Assembly: GCA_964601515.1 (NCBI GenBank)
Contig: CAZRNU010000050.1
Coordinates: 1-20,309, forward strand
Direction of reading: 5' to 3'
DNA length: 20,309 bases
DNA from: PWND01 sp964601515
GTDB taxonomy: Bacteria; Bacteroidota; Bacteroidia; Bacteroidales; UBA7960
In this document: piece by piece, positions 15,699 through 20,309 of the stretch
Layout: each line of letters starts with the position of its first letter
How positions within the stretch are numbered: position 1 is the stretch's first letter
The notes under the pieces: generated by a model
The model's input: the letters and a program-made list of their open reading frames with translations, nothing else
What the model was told of the DNA's origin: nothing
Databases searched by the model: none
Made by a program: the position numbers and the translations under genes

Positions 15699-16494
15699 TA
15701 ATTAAAATTTGGGTTCCCTTTAATGAAGTACTTCCCGGATAATCGAGAATTGCAGCAAGAGCATACCTTCCGGGAGGTAAAGTTTTAGGCATTACTAATT
15801 CAACAGTTCTTGCAGCCTGAGGGTATAAGGCAACTTCTATTGTTTTAAACTTATACTCCTTACCGGTTGACATGTCGGATGCAATAAGATGTACCTTACT
15901 ATTAAGAATCTTCTCACCTGTATTATCTATATTAACAGAGAAGCGCCTTTCGTCAGATTTATTTGATGCTATTTCCTGGAAACCACCAATTTCAACATTA
16001 CCAACATCACCAGTAGTTGGATTATAAGTAATAAAAATGTCAATCCTTCCGGAAATGCTCATGCCGGTCTGAAGCTCTCTATCAACAGAAAAAGAAGTCT
16101 GTTCAGCAGCAGTTGCAAAACTCAGGATACCCCACTTAGCTGTATAATCATCTAGTGGTGCCTGAAGGTTTACCTGAATATTTGCAGATTCATTAGGTTG
16201 AAGTTCAACCAGCATAGGATTCAAGTTAATCCAACTTGCAATTGAATTTCTTGTAGACCCGGCAGGTAGAATTTCCATTCTTCCCTGACGTTGAATAAGA
16301 AAATCTAGCATTCTAAGAGTAATAGTCTCTTTTTTATTTCCATGGTTTTTAACAGTTACAATTTTACTTTGAGATTCGCCCGGAGCAATATTAAAAGTAA
16401 CCCTAACTGGCGCCACCTCAAAATCTTGAGAAACTACGTTTTCACTTGATAGCACTACGAAAGCAAGTGCAATTATTGAATATATTTTTTTCAT
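15688..16494 (-). CDS. PapD-like periplasmic chaperone / Fn3-like secreted protein
   Basis: This 268-residue protein has a signal peptide (about 1-22, cleavage near VVSQ-DF). The first domain (EVAPVRVTFNIAPGESQSKIVTVKNHGNKKETITLRM, then WINLNPMLVELQPNESANIQVNLQAP) follows the PapD/MSP immunoglobulin-like pattern of pilus chaperones. A second beta domain follows (FSVNIDNTGEKILNSKV, then LPPGRYALAAILDYPGSTSLKGTQI). Chaperones of this type hold exported subunits through an exposed strand. Two pilin-like secreted proteins are encoded 2.4-3.6 kb away on the other strand, so they are natural client candidates. The gene is first in a two-gene unit with the MORN protein. A structural or outer-membrane role rather than a chaperone role remains possible. 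Confidence 0.7.
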   Translation of the reverse strand: MKKIYSIIALAFVVLSSENVVSQDFEVAPVRVTFNIAPGESQSKIVTVKNHGNKKETITLRMLDFLIQRQGRMEILPAGSTRNSIASWINLNPMLVELQPNESANIQVNLQAPLDDYTAKWGILSFATAAEQTSFSVDRELQTGMSISGRIDIFITYNPTTGDVGNVEIGGFQEIASNKSDERRFSVNIDNTGEKILNSKVHLIASDMSTGKEYKFKTIEVALYPQAARTVELVMPKTLPPGRYALAAILDYPGSTSLKGTQILINVE

Positions 16495-16537
16495 TTGGTA
16501 TAAATATCTTAATCTATTAATTCAATTACTAACTGAA

Positions 16538-16545
16538 CAAATTTA
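16538..16545 (-). promoter_or_regulatory. Candidate -7 element for the chaperone-MORN unit
   Basis: Minus-strand TAAATTTG fits TAnnTTTG and lies 43 bp before the chaperone start codon. No TTG is at the usual distance. Confidence 0.35.
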
Positions 16546-16607
16546 TACATTATTTTTCAATTTTACTGATTTGTCGGCAATAATTATTCATGAATTGAAT
16601 TTTTAAT

Positions 16608-16615
16608 TAAATTTG
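16608..16615 (+). promoter_or_regulatory. Candidate -7 element for the PP2C phosphatase gene
   Basis: TAAATTTG fits TAnnTTTG, about 97 bp before the ATG at 16713. The resulting leader would contain a small dyad, AATTGTT (16646-16652) and AACAATT (16658-16664), with a 5-nt loop. No upstream TTG at the usual spacing was found. Confidence 0.35.
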
Positions 16616-16712
16616 TCTGATAAACAAATATTCATATTTATGGATAATTGTTTCGAGAACAATTTTGAAATACAAAGTATCAACCATGAACTATTGATTC
16701 AATTTGTTTTTT

Positions 16713-18686
16713 ATGATTAAACACAAGATTTATATAAAATCAATACCCAAAATATCTATTCTATTTGTTTTGCTGCTAATTAGCGGAATTAATTTACATG
16801 CTCAGCAACTCCGTCAATTAAGCCAGTCAAACAATGATAGGATCGCTCGACTAGAAGAACTTTCGCAATTGTATATTAACTCAGAAGATTTTCTTAATGC
16901 GATCTCTTCGTTAAATCAGATTACATATATATATTGGGAAAATGGCAGACCTGACAAAGCCGTGGAATCTTTTCTTCGCACAGCTCCATTATATGAAAAG
17001 ATAAATGATTTTGAGAACCTTGCTAAATTGTATAGCAATGTAGGGTTAATATATCTCGATCTTGAAGACTTAAATGGTGCTGACAGAAGCTTTGCAAAAA
17101 ACCTTGAAACTAACAGAAAACTTGGAAATCAGAGAGGCATAGCCACTGCTCTGGTAGATTTTGCTTACGTTAAGAATTTAAAGAAAGAGCATAGAGAAGC
17201 TATTGCACTTCTAGAAGAAGCATTAGACCTTGCCCTAAAAATAAATTATGAATCAATACTTCCGGTAATATATAATTTGTTATCGAACAATTATACAAGC
17301 ATTGGCAATATTAAATTGGGGGAAGAATATCGTAAAAAGTATAACGACATTAGAGAGTTCCTTGCCAGACAAACTATGAGGGGAGAATTCCAACAGAGAG
17401 AACAACAAAGTCAGGTTGAAATTATGAAGTCTCAAGCCGAAGCAAGAGCTAGAGAGTTGGAAATTAAGATAAATCAATTAATATTCCAGGAAAAGCAAGA
17501 TTCGATATTTATTGTTGTGCGTGCCAAAGAAGATTCTCTTGTAAAGGCTCGTCAAAAAGACAGCTTACAGCGTCAAAATATTTTGTTATTGGAGCAGGAA
17601 AGTAAATTACAGGAAGCAGAAATTGAAAAACAGCTGGCAGTACAAAACTTCCAAATGCTAATTATTTATGCCGGGGCAGCTTTTATAATTTTATTTTTAG
17701 TTTTAATCATTATAGTTTACAGTGGCTATAAAACAAAGCAGAAAATCAACCTTAAACTTGAATTTAGGAATGCCGAGATTCAGCATACAAATGAGAAATT
17801 AGAAGTTGCACTAGAAAAAATTGAAGAGCAAAACTATAGAATTACTCAAAGTATAACTTATGCAAGGGAAATACAGAGGGCATTGTTTTTCCCGATTGAC
17901 AACCTAAAACACTATATACCTGAGTCGTTTATCTTTTTCCAACCGGTTGATTTAGTAAGTGGTGATTTTTATTGGTTTAAAGAAATTGGCTTGGATGGTA
18001 ATGACGAGGATATTGCAGTGCCGGAGCACACAATTCATACGGATAATGCAGACACTTTCAACAATGGAGGGTTTTTGCCAATAAAAGGAGATAAATTTAT
18101 TGTTACGGCAGTTGACTGTACAGGACATGGAGTTCCCGGAGCATTTATGTCGATGATTGGGTATAATTTACTAGATTCTATTACAAAATCAGGAATAACA
18201 AATGCAAATAAAATTTTAGAAAAACTTAATATTGGAGTTAGAAAAACATTAAATCAGGAAGAAGGTAAAAATCAGGATGGGATGGATATTTCTATGTGTG
18301 GGATTGACAAGCATAGTCGCACCGTAGAGTTTGCCGGAGCGAACAATCCTGTTATTTATATCCAAAACAAAGTTGCAACATTAATTAAAGGAGATAGAAT
18401 GCCAATTGGTGGAAGCCAAAAAGTAAAAGAAAGGTTTTATACATCTCATACTATAAATGTAAATCAACCAACCTCTTTTTATATATTGTCAGACGGGTTT
18501 ACTGATCAATTTGGAGGTGAGACCGGAAGAAAATTTTTGTTGAAAAATTTTGTTGACCTAGTAGAAGCAATACATGACAAGCCGATGGAAGAACAAAAGT
18601 CATTATTGAGAGATGTATTCCTTGAATGGAGAGGAAAAGAACCACAAATTGACGATGTTGTAGTAATAGGATTTAGACTAGGTTAG
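16713..18686 (+). CDS. TPR-transmembrane-PP2C (SpoIIE-type) serine/threonine phosphatase
   Basis: I start at the ATG at 16713, giving 657 residues; a TTG nine bases upstream is possible but adds only three residues. Order: signal peptide (about 1-31, ending LHAQ), periplasmic TPR repeats (about 45-210), a long charged coiled coil (about 220-315), one membrane helix (about 316-337), a second coiled coil (about 345-382), and a cytoplasmic PP2C/SpoIIE domain (about 383-657). Metal-binding aspartates occur in LVSGDFYW, DCTGHGVPGAFMSM and the final IDDVVVIGF. The enzyme should dephosphorylate a protein on Ser or Thr in response to a signal sensed by the TPR part. SiaC-family proteins are known targets of PP2C enzymes, and one is encoded 2.2 kb upstream. 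No kinase or anti-sigma partner is seen in the window. Confidence 0.87.
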   Translation: MIKHKIYIKSIPKISILFVLLLISGINLHAQQLRQLSQSNNDRIARLEELSQLYINSEDFLNAISSLNQITYIYWENGRPDKAVESFLRTAPLYEKINDFENLAKLYSNVGLIYLDLEDLNGADRSFAKNLETNRKLGNQRGIATALVDFAYVKNLKKEHREAIALLEEALDLALKINYESILPVIYNLLSNNYTSIGNIKLGEEYRKKYNDIREFLARQTMRGEFQQREQQSQVEIMKSQAEARARELEIKINQLIFQEKQDSIFIVVRAKEDSLVKARQKDSLQRQNILLLEQESKLQEAEIEKQLAVQNFQMLIIYAGAAFIILFLVLIIIVYSGYKTKQKINLKLEFRNAEIQHTNEKLEVALEKIEEQNYRITQSITYAREIQRALFFPIDNLKHYIPESFIFFQPVDLVSGDFYWFKEIGLDGNDEDIAVPEHTIHTDNADTFNNGGFLPIKGDKFIVTAVDCTGHGVPGAFMSMIGYNLLDSITKSGITNANKILEKLNIGVRKTLNQEEGKNQDGMDISMCGIDKHSRTVEFAGANNPVIYIQNKVATLIKGDRMPIGGSQKVKERFYTSHTINVNQPTSFYILSDGFTDQFGGETGRKFLLKNFVDLVEAIHDKPMEEQKSLLRDVFLEWRGKEPQIDDVVVIGFRLG

Positions 18687-18689
18687 TCG

Positions 18690-18730
18690 GCAGTTTTTTG
18701 TTAATAACCTACAAAAAACTGCTTTATTTT
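18690..18730 (+). terminator. Terminator after the phosphatase gene
   Basis: An 11-bp perfect stem (GCAGTTTTTTG at 18690-18700, CAAAAAACTGC at 18712-18722) with an 11-nt loop is followed by TTTATTTT. It starts 4 bp after the phosphatase stop. Confidence 0.85.
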
Positions 18731-18773
18731 GCAATTTTTTGCTAAATTTAATCTGTCTAAATGTTTTTTTATA

Positions 18774-18781
18774 TATATTTG
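18774..18781 (+). promoter_or_regulatory. Candidate -7 element for the pilin-like genes
   Basis: TATATTTG fits TAnnTTTG, about 75 bp before the first pilin-like start codon and downstream of the phosphatase terminator. The -33 region is not recognisable. Confidence 0.4.
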
Positions 18782-18855
18782 AACATTATTATCAATTAGC
18801 AGTTTATTAAAGTAATTAAATATTGCCTCATTTTATTAACTAAACCTTTATAATT

Positions 18856-19455
18856 ATGAAAAAATTAGCTTTACTTTTTTTAGGTCTTTTCATTTACGCA
18901 ACTAACGTAAATGCTCAGATTGATGACAGAGCGGTAATTCCTGTAGCTGTTACATTAAACTCTATTCTCAGGTTAAACGTTACTTCAGGTGGTAACATTG
19001 AGTTTAACTTCAACACCTTGGATGATTACGAAAACGGCATCCAAACAGGTGCCCCATATCAAACAAAATTTAATGTTGCCTCATCCGTAAACTGGGATGT
19101 TTTCATGTATGCCGAAGATGCCAATTTAATAGGAACTGATGAAATCGGAGGCGCAAATACAATGGCTTTAGATAATGTTGGCTATCATATTACAAGCGAT
19201 GGAACTATTGGAGCAAATGTTGATTTAGCATTTGATGCTGCAGCACCCGGCCCTCTTACAAATGTGACAACAACTATATTGGTTGGCTATGATGGCGCTA
19301 CATCCAACGCAGGTGATATTAATCAAAACAACTTCACTATTCATTGGAGATGTGGAACCGGAGAAGGCTCAATGAACGCTACAAGTATCTTGGAGCAGAC
19401 TATTGCTGCTGACCGTTATGCAACAAATGTTTTTCTTTTACTACAACCCAATTAA
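18856..19455 (+). CDS. Secreted pilin-like / DUF4402-like protein
   Basis: This is a 199-residue precursor with a clear signal peptide (about 1-20, ending NVNAQ). The mature part is rich in beta-forming and small residues: VAVTLNSILRLNVTSGGNIEFNFNTLDDYENG near the start, and VFLLLQPN at the very end. The pattern resembles secreted Bacteroidota DUF4402-type proteins, but I cannot confirm the family. The following gene product shares the GGN-[IV]-x-F-x-x-N-[ST]-L-x-x-Y-x-x-G block and the Pro-Asn terminus, so the two are paralogues. With a PapD-like chaperone nearby, a surface fibre or coat subunit is plausible. A strong hairpin follows the stop codon, suggesting high or differential expression. 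Confidence 0.72.
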   Translation: MKKLALLFLGLFIYATNVNAQIDDRAVIPVAVTLNSILRLNVTSGGNIEFNFNTLDDYENGIQTGAPYQTKFNVASSVNWDVFMYAEDANLIGTDEIGGANTMALDNVGYHITSDGTIGANVDLAFDAAAPGPLTNVTTTILVGYDGATSNAGDINQNNFTIHWRCGTGEGSMNATSILEQTIAADRYATNVFLLLQPN

Positions 19456-19471
19456 TACTTTATTATACAGC

Positions 19472-19515
19472 AATTACAATTCTCAGACAGCTAATGTTGT
19501 CTGAGAATTGTAATT
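19472..19515 (+). promoter_or_regulatory. Perfect 18-bp intergenic hairpin without T-tract
   Basis: AATTACAATTCTCAGACA (19472-19489) is exactly complementary to 19498-19515, with an 8-nt loop. It lies 16 bp after the first pilin-like stop. The sequence after it is TATAATAATT rather than a T-run, so it does not look like a standard terminator. In pilus operons, hairpins in this position protect the upstream subunit mRNA and set subunit ratios; that role is inferred here. Confidence 0.8.
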
Positions 19516-19550
19516 TATAATAATTGTTTACATTGTTAAGGGATATAATA

Positions 19551-20069
19551 ATGCGTACTTGTTCGAAGAAGGTATTTGCGTTGTTGTTTTGGGTTGTGTT
19601 TCAGTTAAATGCATTTTCTCAGGACGGTGATTTGATGATTGAAACCGGCGGAAATGTAGTTTTTCATATAAACTCCCTCACAAAATACAACGATGGACAG
19701 GAGCTAAACACCTGGACAAGATTAGCAATATCTGTTTCTGGCCTTGGGGCCACTGATGGGTGGAGGGTTGAGGTTTTAACTGAAGACCCCAAACTTCAAG
19801 GAGACAACTGGGGCAGAGATTTAGATGTTGACTATCTTTCCGTTTCAGCATCACCATTCAATCCGGCATCAGCAACATTAAATTATTTCCCGATTAACAC
19901 AATAAGTCCTGCACCACAAAACCTGATTACCGGTCAAGGCAACGGTTTATTTGTGGTAACTATAAGTTATGGAATAGGTTTAGACTTACTTGGAACTGAC
20001 AATATTTTGCTTGGAGAATGGCCTGACTATTATACTGTAAGATTATTCTTCGATTTAAAACCAAATTAA
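19551..20069 (+). CDS. Second secreted pilin-like protein, paralogue of the preceding one
   Basis: I choose the ATG at 19551, which gives a standard signal peptide (KKVFALLFWVVFQLNAFSQ) and has AAGGGA about 8 bp upstream. The upstream in-frame TTG at 19524 would place a non-signal stretch in front. The 172-residue product has a mature domain with GGNVVFHINSLTKYNDG near the start and VRLFFDLKPN at the end, both matching the previous protein, while the middle is different. It is a little shorter than its neighbour. Conserved terminal strands with a variable centre would suit subunits that assemble by strand exchange, but that mechanism is not shown by the sequence alone. The next gene starts 10 bp later. 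Confidence 0.72.
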   Translation: MRTCSKKVFALLFWVVFQLNAFSQDGDLMIETGGNVVFHINSLTKYNDGQELNTWTRLAISVSGLGATDGWRVEVLTEDPKLQGDNWGRDLDVDYLSVSASPFNPASATLNYFPINTISPAPQNLITGQGNGLFVVTISYGIGLDLLGTDNILLGEWPDYYTVRLFFDLKPN

Positions 20070-20079
20070 AACATCATAC

Positions 20080-20309
20080 ATGAAGCTTGCATACACATAT
20101 TGTATTTTGTTGCTGTTTCTGCTTTCATGTATAACCGAGACACTTTCTCAAAATTACAATAACAACAGCCTTAATCATTCATTTCCTTTTATTACTGCAG
20201 AATTTACCCGAGAAAGCGTAATAATTGATCCTGATGCTACACTATTTAATGTTCTGGTAATAAAAAACAAGGGTGATCGAAGAGAAGAAGTTTTCTTAGA
20301 AATAAATGT
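20080..20309 (+). CDS. Secreted protein, 3' truncated by the window edge
   Basis: The frame opens at ATG 20080, 10 bp after the preceding stop, and runs without a stop to the last base (76 codons seen). A signal peptide is evident (about 1-25: ILLLFLLSCITETLSQ). The cysteine in LLSC lies inside the hydrophobic stretch and could be a lipoprotein site, but it lacks a good lipobox context. The mature start (ITAEFTRESVIIDPDATLFNVLVIKNKGDRREEVFLEIN) looks like the first strands of an Fn3- or NEW3-like beta domain, as in secreted surface proteins. From position it may be the assembly or anchoring component of the pilin-like system. The full length and identity are not visible. Confidence 0.75.
   Translation, partial: MKLAYTYCILLLFLLSCITETLSQNYNNNSLNHSFPFITAEFTRESVIIDPDATLFNVLVIKNKGDRREEVFLEIN

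Noticed and set aside
16704..16712. TTG start for the PP2C phosphatase
   Set aside because: An ATG lies three codons downstream and gives a normal signal peptide; the TTG adds nothing recognisable.
19472..19515. Rho-independent terminator
   Set aside because: No T-run follows the stem; the flank is AT-mixed, unlike the clear terminators at 445, 9591 and 18690.
19524..19550. TTG start for the second pilin-like protein
   Set aside because: It would put a non-signal stretch before a good signal peptide; the ATG at 19551 has a purine-rich site upstream.

Overview
The window looks like a chromosomal segment of a low-GC Bacteroidota species. Support comes from recurring TAnnTTTG promoter elements, weak Shine-Dalgarno sites, and family content typical of the phylum: a DEAD-box helicase with a DbpA-like tail, SiaC/DUF1987, MORN_2 repeat proteins, TPR-SpoIIE phosphatases, and secreted pilin-like proteins with PapD-like chaperones. 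I see no rRNA, tRNA, CRISPR array or insertion sequence. The order within Bacteroidota cannot be settled from this sequence.

Layout. (1) 31-444, plus: a single-stranded DNA-binding protein whose start codon is missing, then a bidirectional terminator. (2) 7456-476, minus: a compact five-gene block. In transcription order it encodes a DUF4212-type symporter small subunit with a large insert and a perfect 48-bp tandem duplication, an ActP/VC_2705-like sodium:solute symporter, a membrane-anchored TPR protein, a calcineurin-like phosphoesterase, and a Cache-PAS-PAS-CBS-CBS-nucleotidyltransferase (DUF294) sensor. It reads as uptake of acetate or another small organic acid together with its sensor. 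(3) 7457-7850: a divergent intergenic region with a long structured leader for a DEAD-box RNA helicase (7851-9524). (4) 9660-13735, plus: a CMD/AhpD-like protein, AcpS (TTG start), an acetyl-CoA-synthetase-like AMP ligase, a free-standing acyl carrier protein and a KBL-type alpha-oxoamine synthase. This looks like a carrier-protein-linked acyl activation and amino-acid condensation module. (5) 14060-18686: SiaC-family regulatory phosphoprotein (+), a MORN-repeat protein and a PapD-like periplasmic chaperone (-), then a TPR-transmembrane-PP2C (SpoIIE) phosphatase (+). (6) 18856 to the end, plus: two paralogous secreted pilin-like proteins separated by a perfect 18-bp intergenic hairpin, then a secreted protein cut by the window edge.

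How the parts may work together: the sensor nucleotidyltransferase probably controls or reports on the symporter pair. The ligase, ACP, AcpS and KBL-like enzyme form a plausible pathway in which AcpS activates the ACP and the ligase supplies the acyl group. SiaC and the PP2C phosphatase are candidate partners in a phosphorylation switch. The PapD-like chaperone and the pilin-like proteins probably belong to one surface-structure system. These links are inferences from gene order and family knowledge.
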